DNA of 64,000 nt, taken from assembly GCA_026985095.1 (NCBI GenBank), contig JALSQW010000064.1, positions 1 to 64,000 of the forward strand, in the 5' to 3' direction. The position numbers were made by a program, and so were the translations under genes. This document shows positions 45,433 through 52,931 of the stretch, one piece after another. The notes under the pieces are model-generated. The model searched no databases. It was not told the origin of the DNA and was given only the letters and a program-made list of their open reading frames with translations. Source of the DNA: Acidimicrobiia bacterium. Lineage in GTDB: Bacteria > Actinomycetota > Acidimicrobiia > Spongiisociales > UBA5794. Positions within the stretch are counted from its first letter, which is position 1, and each line of letters begins with the position of its first letter.

Positions 45433-46775
45433 CGATCCGTCGCCGGCTGGCGCTGGTGTCGGCCCTGGCGGTGGCCGTGGCCGTCGTGGCCGTCGCCGGG
45501 GCCTCGTACCTCGTCGCCCGCCAGGAGCTCCTCGCCGAGATCGACGCCAGTCTGGTCGAGCGGATGGAGATCGTCGCCCGAGCATCGGGAGACCTCCGTC
45601 CCACGTTCCGGGAGCGCATCGTCCCACGCCCGTTCTTCGGGCCGCCGGAGGGTCGCCCGTCCTTCGACACGCTGTTCTACCAGCTCACCCTTCCCGACGG
45701 CTCGACCATCGTTCCGCCCGACCAGACGCTGAACCTCCCGCCTCCCGGCCCGGTGGGCCGAGAACCGACCATCGCCGATCTGCGGATCGACGGTATCCAC
45801 GTGCGGATGGTCTCCGCCGACATCCCGGCGTTGGGCACCGTGCAGATCGCCCGGCCGCTCGATGAGGTCGACGCCACCCTCGCCGGCCTCGGGCTCGTCC
45901 TCGCCGGCGTCGGCATCCTCGGCACGATCGGTGCCGGGCTCGTCGGCCTGTGGGTGGCACGATCGACGCTCCGGCCGATCGACGAGCTGACCGACGCCGC
46001 CGAGCACGTCGCCGCCACGCAGGACCTCGACGCCCGGATCGATGTCGATCGAGGCGACGAGCTGGGTCGGTTGGCGAGGGCGTTCGACACGATGCTGGCG
46101 GCGCTCGAGTCGTCCCGTGAGCAACAGCGACGGCTCGTCAGGGACGCCGGCCACGAGCTGAAGACGCCCCTGACGGCGCTCAGAGCCAACATCGAGTTGC
46201 TGGCCAAGGCGGAGGATCTGCCCGCCGCCGAGCGAGCCGCCCTGGTGGCGAGTCTGGAGGCCGAGGTGGTCGAGCTGACCGACCTGGTGGGCGAGGTCGT
46301 CGACGTGGCGTCGGACCGGTACGCCGACGAGCCCATCGAACGGATCGACCTCGGCGAGCTCGCCACCGACGCCGCCGAGCGATGGTCCCGGCGGACGGGC
46401 CGGTCCATCTCGGTCCGAACCGACGCCGCGGGCGTGGTCGAGGGTCGGGCGGCGGCGCTGCGCCGTGCCCTCGACAATCTCCTCGACAACGCCGACAAGT
46501 GGAGCCCGCCGGAGGCTCCGATCGTGATCGACATCGGCGGGGCGCGGGTCACCGTGATCGACCGGGGCCCGGGGATCGCCCCCGAGGATCAGGACCGGGT
46601 GTTCGACCGGTTCTACCGCTCCGCCGACGCCCGCCGTCTCCCCGGTTCGGGACTCGGCCTATCGATCGTGCGCCAGATCGCCGAGGACCACGGCGGGTCG
46701 GTGTTCGCAGAGGCGGCCAGCGACGGCGGCGCCGCGGTGGGGTTCGATCTCGGCGCCGCCCACCGAGGTTCCTGA
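45429..46775 (+). CDS. Sensor histidine kinase (MprB-like)
   Basis: 448 residues from GTG. Helix 1 (about 7-29), an extracytoplasmic sensor of about 120 residues, helix 2 (about 152-177), a HAMP domain (about 178-232), the H-box [19 protein letters not shown] with His242, then N-box [11 protein letters not shown] and G-boxes [15 protein letters not shown] and [18 protein letters not shown]. It senses an envelope signal and phosphorylates the regulator at 44755. The neighbouring lipoprotein operon suggests envelope stress. Confidence 0.93.
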   Translation: MTIRRRLALVSALAVAVAVVAVAGASYLVARQELLAEIDASLVERMEIVARASGDLRPTFRERIVPRPFFGPPEGRPSFDTLFYQLTLPDGSTIVPPDQTLNLPPPGPVGREPTIADLRIDGIHVRMVSADIPALGTVQIARPLDEVDATLAGLGLVLAGVGILGTIGAGLVGLWVARSTLRPIDELTDAAEHVAATQDLDARIDVDRGDELGRLARAFDTMLAALESSREQQRRLVRDAGHELKTPLTALRANIELLAKAEDLPAAERAALVASLEAEVVELTDLVGEVVDVASDRYADEPIERIDLGELATDAAERWSRRTGRSISVRTDAAGVVEGRAAALRRALDNLLDNADKWSPPEAPIVIDIGGARVTVIDRGPGIAPEDQDRVFDRFYRSADARRLPGSGLGLSIVRQIAEDHGGSVFAEAASDGGAAVGFDLGAAHRGS

Positions 46776-46779
46776 CCCC

Positions 46780-46811
46780 TCTCAGGTCCTTCTCAGGTGC
46801 GCTTCACAGGT
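46780..46811 (+). promoter_or_regulatory. Three direct repeats of TCTCAGGT type before a secreted protein gene
   Basis: TCTCAGGT at 46780-46787, TCTCAGGT at 46791-46798 (11 bp on) and TCACAGGT at 46804-46811. The two exact copies share word and spacing with 44688-44704, so the adjacent OmpR-type regulator is the likely binder. The secreted protein gene starts 57 bases later. Confidence 0.6.
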
Positions 46812-46867
46812 CCCTGACATGACCCTCGGATGCTGTGGTCACGCGATGCTCGAGAAAGGAGCACACC

Positions 46868-47347
46868 ATGAAGCGGATCATCGCATCCATGTTGGCTGCC
46901 GGCGTTCTCGTCGGCGGCGCCGGTACGGCGGCGGTCGTCGCCGTCACCCCGGCGGTGGCCCAGGAGGCCGAGACGACGACCGAGGCCAAGCCGCCACGAC
47001 CGGCCGTCGTGCTGTCGGACGTCCTCGAGGCGCTGGTCGCCGATGGGACCATCACCCAGGGTCAGGCGGACGCCATCGTCGTCGCCATGCAGGCCAAGGT
47101 GGAGCAGCTCAAGGAGCAGTTCCCGAACGCCGGGCGTCGGCGCGGCCTCGGACCGAAGGTGAGGGAGTTCCTCGACGACGGTGTCATCACCGCCGACGAG
47201 CTGGCACAGCTCCCCGACGGGCATCCCCTGCGGGACCCGGACGGGCCCGCCGCCGAGTACCTGGACGACGGCCAACTGACCAAGGACGAGCTGCAGCAGA
47301 TGCGCCAGACGTTCATCGACCAGCGACAGGCCGCCCAGGGCGCCTGA
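46868..47347 (+). CDS. Small secreted protein with three DG-x-[IL]-T-x2-[EQ] repeats
   Basis: 159 residues. The signal peptide ends AVTPAVA with cleavage expected after Ala31. The mature helical protein contains LVADGTITQGQADAI (55-70), FLDDGVITADELAQL (101-115) and YLDDGQLTKDELQQM (131-145), evenly charged helical hairpins. A related DG-x-VT-x2-E motif occurs in the lipoproteins of cassettes A and B. GAAAGGAG precedes the ATG. It lies directly behind the two-component genes and their probable binding repeats, so it looks like a regulon output; function unknown. Confidence 0.8.
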   Translation: MKRIIASMLAAGVLVGGAGTAAVVAVTPAVAQEAETTTEAKPPRPAVVLSDVLEALVADGTITQGQADAIVVAMQAKVEQLKEQFPNAGRRRGLGPKVREFLDDGVITADELAQLPDGHPLRDPDGPAAEYLDDGQLTKDELQQMRQTFIDQRQAAQGA

Positions 47348-47362
47348 GCGCCCAGCGCGCCA

Positions 47363-47392
47363 CGGAGCCCGCCGATCCCTCGGCGGGCTCCG
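47363..47392 (+). terminator. Terminator after the secreted protein gene
   Basis: Perfect 13-bp stem CGGAGCCCGCCGA / TCGGCGGGCTCCG with a TCCC loop, 15 bases after the stop. Confidence 0.85.
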
Positions 47393-47426
47393 CCGCGTCG
47401 GCGGCCGCGGTATAGGGTTCGTCTCC

Positions 47427-48698
47427 ATGGACCGCCGCCAGATCCTCATCGACGCCTGGACCGCCGGCGTCGCCGCGGTCGAGCCGCGCCGGTCGGTGCG
47501 AGGCGCGATCACCGTGAGCGACGACGGGACCGTCGCGTGTGGAGGGGCAGTCGTCGGACGACCGGTGAAGATCTCCGTCGCTGCCTTCGGGAAGGCATCG
47601 GTGGCGATGGCGACCGGGCTGTCCGAGGCCATCGGCGACCTTCCCGCCGACGGGGTGATCGTCGCCCCGCAGCCGTCGGGTGGGCCGTGGCCGGTCGTCG
47701 TCGGTGGCCATCCCACCCCGACCGAGGGAAGCGTCCGCGGGGGCACGGCGATCCTCTCGCTGGCCAGATCGGCCGGGCCGGAGCATCTCCTGGTCTGCCT
47801 GGTGTCGGGGGGTGGCTCGGCCCTCGTCGAGGTTCCCGCCGCCGGGCTGACCCTGCCCGATCTCGTGGCGAGCAACGATCTGTTGCTGCGAGCAGGGGCC
47901 GACATCGTTCAGATCAACACGGTCCGCAAGCATCTGTCGGCGATCAAGGGCGGCCGGCTCGCCGAGGCGGCCGAGCGCGCAGCGCTCCTGACGCTGATCC
48001 TGTCCGATGTCGTCGGTGATCCGCTCGACGTGATCGCCTCGGGGCCCACCGTGCCCGACCCGACGACCTACGCCGACGCGTTGGCGGTCGTCGAGCGCTT
48101 CGATCTGGCTCGACGACTTCCCTCCCCGGTCCTCGGTCACCTCCGAGCCGGTGCCGCGGGTGTGTTCCCCGAGACCCCGAAGACGGCCCACCCCCATCAG
48201 CATCTCAGGCTCGTCGGGAACGGCGCCAAGGCCGCGCGGGCCGCCGCCGAAGCCGTGGGCAGAGTCGGGTCGTCCGCTCGTGTCGTGACGACGACGCTGA
48301 CGGGCGAGGCCCGCGAGGCGGGGCCGAAGGCGGCGACCGCCCCCGTCGACACCGACGTCGGTGTCTACGCCGGGGAGACGACGGTCACGGTCAGGGGCAA
48401 CGGTCGGGGTGGCCGGAACCAGGAGGCGGCGCTCGCCGCCGCCATCGCCATCGCCGGGACCGACGCCGTGTTCCTGGCCGCCGGGACCGACGGCATCGAC
48501 GGGCCCACCGACGCGGCGGGCGCCGTCGTCGACGGCGGCACCGTCGCCAGAGGAGCGGCCGCCGGCCTCGATGCCGCGGAGCATCTGGAACGCAACGACT
48601 CGTATCGGTACCTCGCCGCGACGGGCGACCTGCTGATCACCGGCCCCACGGGAACCAACGTCGCCGACCTGTGGTTGGCGTGGCCGCGGAGCTCATGA
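47427..48698 (+). CDS. Glycerate 2-kinase family protein (DUF4147/MOFRL)
   Basis: 423 residues. N-terminal DUF4147 domain with AAFGKASVAMATGL, GGHPTPTEGSVRGG, CLVSGGGSALVEVPAAGLTL and HLSAIKGGRLAEAA; the C-terminal MOFRL domain has GNGRGGRNQEAALAAAI, AAGTDGIDGPTDAAGAVVDG and TGPTGTNVADL. This is the class II glycerate kinase that phosphorylates glycerate at C2. TAGGGT (47413-47418) eight bases before the ATG suggests a leaderless transcript. Confidence 0.93.
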   Translation: MDRRQILIDAWTAGVAAVEPRRSVRGAITVSDDGTVACGGAVVGRPVKISVAAFGKASVAMATGLSEAIGDLPADGVIVAPQPSGGPWPVVVGGHPTPTEGSVRGGTAILSLARSAGPEHLLVCLVSGGGSALVEVPAAGLTLPDLVASNDLLLRAGADIVQINTVRKHLSAIKGGRLAEAAERAALLTLILSDVVGDPLDVIASGPTVPDPTTYADALAVVERFDLARRLPSPVLGHLRAGAAGVFPETPKTAHPHQHLRLVGNGAKAARAAAEAVGRVGSSARVVTTTLTGEAREAGPKAATAPVDTDVGVYAGETTVTVRGNGRGGRNQEAALAAAIAIAGTDAVFLAAGTDGIDGPTDAAGAVVDGGTVARGAAAGLDAAEHLERNDSYRYLAATGDLLITGPTGTNVADLWLAWPRSS

Positions 48699-48873
48699 AC
48701 CGGAACGGCACCGCCGTCGAGACTTCGGCGGCTCTCGTGATCACGTCGGAGTGCGCCTCGCTCAGCGGTCGCCGAGAGATGACTTCTGCCGGAGAGGACA
48801 GCGAGGTGCGAGAACCCGGGAGGTCGACACCGTCGTGGCCGGTACCGGGATTGTGGCAATCGTCTCGGATGCC

Positions 48874-48899
48874 CTTGACGTGTGTGTGTGTGTGTCAAG
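48874..48899. repeat. GT dinucleotide run inside an inverted repeat, upstream of cassette B
   Basis: CTTGAC (48874-48879), then fourteen bases of alternating GT, then GTCAAG (48894-48899). The arms are exact complements; the alternating tract is rare in this genome composition. It is 55 bases upstream of the peptide gene start. The forward strand shows a TTGACG -35-like word, but no good -10 at the right distance. Confidence 0.75.
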
Positions 48900-48953
48900 A
48901 TCGGACGAGTGGAAGCCTCGGGCAGCGGCCGTGGTCAATGAAGGGAGATGACC

Positions 48954-49343
48954 ATGGCTCGAGTAGGCGGACGTCGATGGTTCTCGATGTTGACCATCGT
49001 CGCCTTCTTCGTGATCGCCATCACCGGTACGGCGTTGGCGGCCAGCCGGAACAACGTCCTGTTCCCCAACGGCTGTCGAATCGACGAGTGGAACGGTTAC
49101 TCGTTGTGGCGCGACCAGGCGGACGGCAAGACGCATGAGGACTACGGCTGCGAGCTGATCAAGGTGAAGATGCGCTACTACGACCCGAATCGTGGCTTCT
49201 GGGTCACTGGCTCATCGGCATGGAGCGCCGGCGACTCCAACCGGGATGTGAGAATCCACAAGTACACGGACCGGGTGCCCGCATGGACCGACCATCTCGG
49301 GAAGGCCAACGGGATCGCATGGGGACAGAAGCTCTGGTACTAG
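48954..49343 (+). CDS. Cassette B small exported two-Cys peptide
   Basis: 129 residues from the ATG at 48954 (AAGGGAG six bases upstream; the ATG at 48948 is too close to it). The signal peptide MARVGGRRWFSMLTIVAFFV is followed by IAITGTALA, with cleavage near residue 29-30. The mature peptide of about 100 residues has Cys41 and Cys66 and many Trp/Tyr. The block CELIKVKMRYYDPNRGFWVTG, then HLGKANGIAWGQKLWY, aligns with the cassette A peptide (C-x4-VK-x-Y, [FY]W-x2-G, H-x2-GK, W, terminal Y). Bacteriocin- or toxin-like role inferred. A hairpin terminator follows. Confidence 0.75.
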   Translation: MARVGGRRWFSMLTIVAFFVIAITGTALAASRNNVLFPNGCRIDEWNGYSLWRDQADGKTHEDYGCELIKVKMRYYDPNRGFWVTGSSAWSAGDSNRDVRIHKYTDRVPAWTDHLGKANGIAWGQKLWY

Positions 49344-49366
49344 GCCCCGAAGTGGGCATCCGCATA

Positions 49367-49396
49367 CGTGGGGTCGGCCAACAGGCCGGCCCCACG
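49367..49396 (+). terminator. Hairpin between peptide and lipoprotein genes of cassette B
   Basis: CGTGGGGTCGGCC, loop AACA, GGCCGGCCCCACG: 13-bp stem with one G-U pair. It would separate peptide expression from the downstream transporter genes, which seem to have their own -10 (TAGGGT, 49418-49423). Confidence 0.75.
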
Positions 49397-49434
49397 CTCC
49401 GACCGACGGCCGCCTGGTAGGGTCGGGTGAGCGC

Positions 49435-50067
49435 ATGAATCGGGTCGTGCTCGTCACCGTCGTAGCGTTGCTTGTCGTCTCGTGTCGGCCGGCCGTCCAG
49501 CAGCGGCCTTCGACCCCCTCGTCGGTCTTCCCGACCTCAGTGGCCGGGCCGGCAACGACCGCACCCCAGCTTCAGGAGCACGCAGCCAGGACTGCCGAGA
49601 TACTCGGCGATGGCGTGGTGACGACCGCGGAGATGGGAGCGGCCTACTCGTTGTATATCGGCTGCATGGAGGAGGGAGGGGCGCACGGGAGCTACGCGTT
49701 CGATCTCAGTGTCGGGCCGGGGATGAGGATCAACTATTGGGTACCGGGCGACGACCAGGAGGGAACACGATCCGAGGCGTTGGACCAGAAGTGCCAGGGC
49801 CTTCTGGCAGATGTCGAGACCGTCTACTTCGAACAACATCCCCAGACGGAGGGCCAGCGCGCGTTGGAAGCCGACCGTCTGGCATCCTGCCTCCTCGCAG
49901 CATTGCCGGAGGGCCGTACCATCCAACTCGGCAACGACCCGGATCGTGCGGCGATCGAGGCACTGATCGCGGACATCGAATCGGACCCATCGGCTGATCC
50001 CGCCGAATACGAGGCGATCTCGGACTGCGAGGTGTTCAGTGGTTTCGGACCCTGGCGCTCCTTCTGA
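49435..50067 (+). CDS. Cassette B lipoprotein, four-Cys family
   Basis: 210 residues. The short signal MNRVVLVTVVALLVVSC carries lipobox Cys17 and is followed by a Ser/Thr/Pro linker. The conserved part starts AEILGDGVVTTAEM, then IGCMEEGG with Cys77, Cys120, Cys152 (LASCLLAALPEG) and Cys198. It matches the cassette A lipoprotein in order, length and Cys spacing (43-47, then 32-33 residues). TAGGGT lies eleven bases upstream. The 3' end overlaps the adaptor gene by 29 bases. Confidence 0.78.
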   Translation: MNRVVLVTVVALLVVSCRPAVQQRPSTPSSVFPTSVAGPATTAPQLQEHAARTAEILGDGVVTTAEMGAAYSLYIGCMEEGGAHGSYAFDLSVGPGMRINYWVPGDDQEGTRSEALDQKCQGLLADVETVYFEQHPQTEGQRALEADRLASCLLAALPEGRTIQLGNDPDRAAIEALIADIESDPSADPAEYEAISDCEVFSGFGPWRSF

Positions 50068-51175
50068 CCCGTACCCCCGCTCTAAGGGGCGGAACTCTCC
50101 TTGGCGCTGGTTCGCCTTCGGGCTTGCCATCGGACTCGTCGTTGCGCCTGCTGTCGGCCTCGCGTGGGTATTGACCACAACGACCGATCGAGTGCCCGAC
50201 CTCGAGGTCTCGCCTCAGCCTGTGTACACCCTCCCGGCAACGAGCACCGATGATGAGGCGCGGGCAGTCCGCGTCCTCCCGACCTTCGGAGAGCCCGTGA
50301 CCCTTCGCTCCTCGGGCCTGGACGGGGTCGTGACCGATGTCCTCGTGCGTCCTGGAGAGACGATTCGAACCTGGGACGAGGTCCTTGCCGTCAACGGGGT
50401 CATGCGGATCGCGGCTGCAACCGATCGACCGTTCCACCGCACGTTGCGATTCGGATCCGAGGGAGACGACGTCCTGATGTTGGAGCATCTCCTTGCATCA
50501 TCCGGCCGGATCGAATCGGTTCCCGACCGCGTTTACGACCGCGGCACCGTTGCCGCGATCAAGGAGCTCGAGCGTAGCCTGGGAGTTGACCGACCGACCG
50601 GCGAGTTCGATCCGGGCCTCGTGATCTGGCTTCCGGCACCCACGGTGCAGGTCGACGAGCTTGATGTCTCAGTGCTCGATCCGGCACCCACACTGGGTGA
50701 GGTCATCGTCGAAGGTGCGCGGCCGCTGCGGCGCCTGCAACTCACCGAGCCGACCGGCGACCGGCTCGCGGGAATCGAACCAGGGAGCTACGAGTTGGTC
50801 GTCGATGGGACGGTGCTGGGCATCGTCGACGATCCCGACGCCCTCGGAGCGACCGTTCGCCAAGCCTTCCGTCGTCTGATGCATCAGGCAGGAGCTGATT
50901 CGACACCCGACGCGTACGGGATGGACGGCGTCATTCGACTCATCCAGCCTCGACGCTCGACACTCGTGCCAACCTCGTCCGTCATGACGGACCATACGGG
51001 TGAACAGACCTGCATCTGGGTCAAGGAAGAGGGGGACCACCGGGTGGTGCCGATCACGGTCGAGGGCGGGTCACTCGGAGCGACCCAGATCGCTGAGCCT
51101 CTCGATGACGAGATCGAGATCCTGGTGAACCCTGTCGACGTCCTCGAGGCACCGCAGTGCCCATCCTCCTCGTAG
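50039..51175 (+). CDS. Cassette B membrane-anchored adaptor with peptidoglycan-binding-like domain
   Basis: 378 residues from a GTG at 50039 inside the end of the lipoprotein gene. A Pro/Ser/Arg-rich cytoplasmic start is followed by one helix (FAFGLAIGLVVAPAVGLAWVL, 26-46). The HlyD/MacA-like part has LDGVVTDVLVRPGETIRTWD and DEVLAVNGV. A PG_binding_1-like insert follows (GSEGDDVLMLEHLLASSGR to KELERSLGVDRPTG), then beta-rich domains ending in cysteine. The arrangement is the same as the adaptor at 42963-44021, so the two operons are paralogous. Confidence 0.82.
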   Translation: MVSDPGAPSDPYPRSKGRNSPWRWFAFGLAIGLVVAPAVGLAWVLTTTTDRVPDLEVSPQPVYTLPATSTDDEARAVRVLPTFGEPVTLRSSGLDGVVTDVLVRPGETIRTWDEVLAVNGVMRIAAATDRPFHRTLRFGSEGDDVLMLEHLLASSGRIESVPDRVYDRGTVAAIKELERSLGVDRPTGEFDPGLVIWLPAPTVQVDELDVSVLDPAPTLGEVIVEGARPLRRLQLTEPTGDRLAGIEPGSYELVVDGTVLGIVDDPDALGATVRQAFRRLMHQAGADSTPDAYGMDGVIRLIQPRRSTLVPTSSVMTDHTGEQTCIWVKEEGDHRVVPITVEGGSLGATQIAEPLDDEIEILVNPVDVLEAPQCPSSS

Positions 51176-51786
51176 ACGTGAGCTTCGGGTACCGGTCTGG
51201 TCCGCGCGTCGTGAGCGACGCCACGGTGACGATCCATGAAGGCGAGACGTTGGCCTTCGTCGGGCCGTCGGGATCAGGGAAGACGACCATGCTCAACCTC
51301 ATCGGCGGGCTGCTTCGCCCCACCGCAGGCGTCATCGAGCGGAGCGGACCGGTGGTCCCAGGGCCGGATCCAACGTGGGTGTTCCAAACCCCTCTCGTGT
51401 TCGCCGGTCGGTCGGTGGTCGAGAATGTCGCCGCCGGTCTCCTCTCATCGGGTCTCCCTACCACCGTGCGACGGGAACTGGCGATGCAACTCCTCGATCG
51501 GCTCGGGCTCGGGTCGGTGGCGGAGCGCCGCGCCCGTACACTGTCGGGCGGGCAGCTCCAGCGTGTGTCGATCGCACGGGCATTGGTCGGACGTCCGTCG
51601 TTGATCCTGGCCGACGAACCGACCGGCGAGCTCGATCGATCGACGACGCGGCTTGTGGTCGACACGATGCTGGACGTCCGAAGCGCAGGGTCGATCTTGG
51701 TCTTTGCCACTCACGACGAGGAGGTCGCGGGTCGATGCGATCGGAGGATCGCGATCGAAGACGGCCGAATCAGGGAGATCGAGTGA
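51157..51786 (+). CDS. Cassette B ABC transporter ATPase
   Basis: 209 residues from a GTG at 51157 that overlaps the adaptor by 19 bases. Walker A GPSGSGKTTML (36-46), Q-loop VFQTPLVF, signature LSGGQLQRVSIARAL, Walker B LILADEPTGELD and switch His in FATHDEEV are intact, so it should hydrolyse ATP. It is of the LolD/MacB group that works with FtsX-like permeases. The stop overlaps the permease GTG (GTGA). Confidence 0.93.
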   Translation: MPILLVDVSFGYRSGPRVVSDATVTIHEGETLAFVGPSGSGKTTMLNLIGGLLRPTAGVIERSGPVVPGPDPTWVFQTPLVFAGRSVVENVAAGLLSSGLPTTVRRELAMQLLDRLGLGSVAERRARTLSGGQLQRVSIARALVGRPSLILADEPTGELDRSTTRLVVDTMLDVRSAGSILVFATHDEEVAGRCDRRIAIEDGRIREIE

Positions 51787-52886
51787 CCTACTGGCGACCA
51801 CGCGTCATCATCCGCGAGATCACCCTCTCGCTTGCGGCGAACACCTGGCGAGCATGGGCGTTGTTCGCCGTGGCCGTCGGCCTCATCCTCGCCGTCTCTT
51901 CGACGGAGCAGATCCAGGTCGAGCGAGCGCTCGCCGCGGAGCACGCCCAGGCTCTCGCCGGGAAGTACACCTACAGGATCGGCGCCGTCCCAACCGATGC
52001 GACCGGCGAGACGCCAGGCCTCCATGCGGGACGCTGCGTGGCTCTCGGTTCCCGGGATCATGTACTCGCGGCCGCGGGTTTCACGCTTACCGATCCGGTG
52101 ACGTTGGCACGAGCACCGGGCCAGCAAGCCGAGCTCGCCGTGGGTGTCGGCCCCGTCGCCGCGCTCTGGAGCGGCGAGAAGGAACGGCGCGGTGCGCCAT
52201 CGGCCTCGTTGCTGGTACCGGTTGATATGGCCGACGCGATCGGCCTGGCGGCAGGTCAAGGGCTGGTCGTCGACGGTCGCGCCTACCCGACGACCGATAC
52301 GTTCCGTCCCGGCCCTCGGATCCCCGAGGCGGCTGCGTGGCTGATCGCGACAGGACCACCGTCCGGCGCGGTGACCCAGTGCTGGGTGGAGTTCCCTGCC
52401 GCCGCGGCAGACGCCGGGGCGGCGGCGCTGCGAGCGTGGTTCGACCGAAACGGAGGCCAAGTCACCGTCTCGGCGGTGTTCGTCGCCGATGACCTCACCA
52501 TCGATCCGACGGTCGCATACGAGACCCGAGCGACCCGTGAGGGGTGGCTGGTCGTTGGGCTGGTGCTGGGCGGCATCTTGGCGATCGTCGGATGGTTCAA
52601 GCGGCCGGAGATCGCCCTGTATCGCACGTTGGGATCGGGTCCGATCCAGACCGCAGCCATCTTCAGCGCGCAGGGCACCGTCCTCTACTCCGGTGCTTGG
52701 CTCGTATCGGTGCTGCTGTTGGGACTTCGGGCTCTTGTGGCGTCTCCCCGTCCGCCAATCGACGCCCTCGTTCTGGGAGCGCGAGCGGGTCTGCTCACTG
52801 CGCTGGTCGGCATGGTCGCTCAGGTGATCGCGTTCGTGGCATTATCGAGTGGTGCCACGGTGCGCCAGATCAAGGATCGGGCGTGA
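51783..52886 (+). CDS. Cassette B FtsX/MacB-like permease
   Basis: 367 residues. Helix 1 at about 24-40 (WALFAVAVGLILAVS), an extracytoplasmic domain of about 210 residues with two Cys, then three helices (about 258-276, 295-318, 335-358). After helix 2, FKRPEIALYRTLGSGP corresponds to the [12 protein letters not shown] coupling motif of MacB-type permeases. The domain between helices 1 and 2 shows no recognised family. It is the last gene of the cassette and the likely mechanical partner of the ATPase for export of the peptide or for protection against it (inference). Confidence 0.82.
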   Translation: MTYWRPRVIIREITLSLAANTWRAWALFAVAVGLILAVSSTEQIQVERALAAEHAQALAGKYTYRIGAVPTDATGETPGLHAGRCVALGSRDHVLAAAGFTLTDPVTLARAPGQQAELAVGVGPVAALWSGEKERRGAPSASLLVPVDMADAIGLAAGQGLVVDGRAYPTTDTFRPGPRIPEAAAWLIATGPPSGAVTQCWVEFPAAAADAGAAALRAWFDRNGGQVTVSAVFVADDLTIDPTVAYETRATREGWLVVGLVLGGILAIVGWFKRPEIALYRTLGSGPIQTAAIFSAQGTVLYSGAWLVSVLLLGLRALVASPRPPIDALVLGARAGLLTALVGMVAQVIAFVALSSGATVRQIKDRA

Positions 52887-52931
52887 GGGGTTGGCGTGGC
52901 CATCGACCGGTGGTTCAGATCCTGACCGAGG

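Noticed and set aside
48954-49343. Assignment of the exported peptides to the lactococcin 972 family
   Set aside because: Size, signal peptide and an ABC transporter nearby are similar, but the residue pattern does not match what I know of that family and the permease is a four-helix FtsX type. A profile search would be needed.
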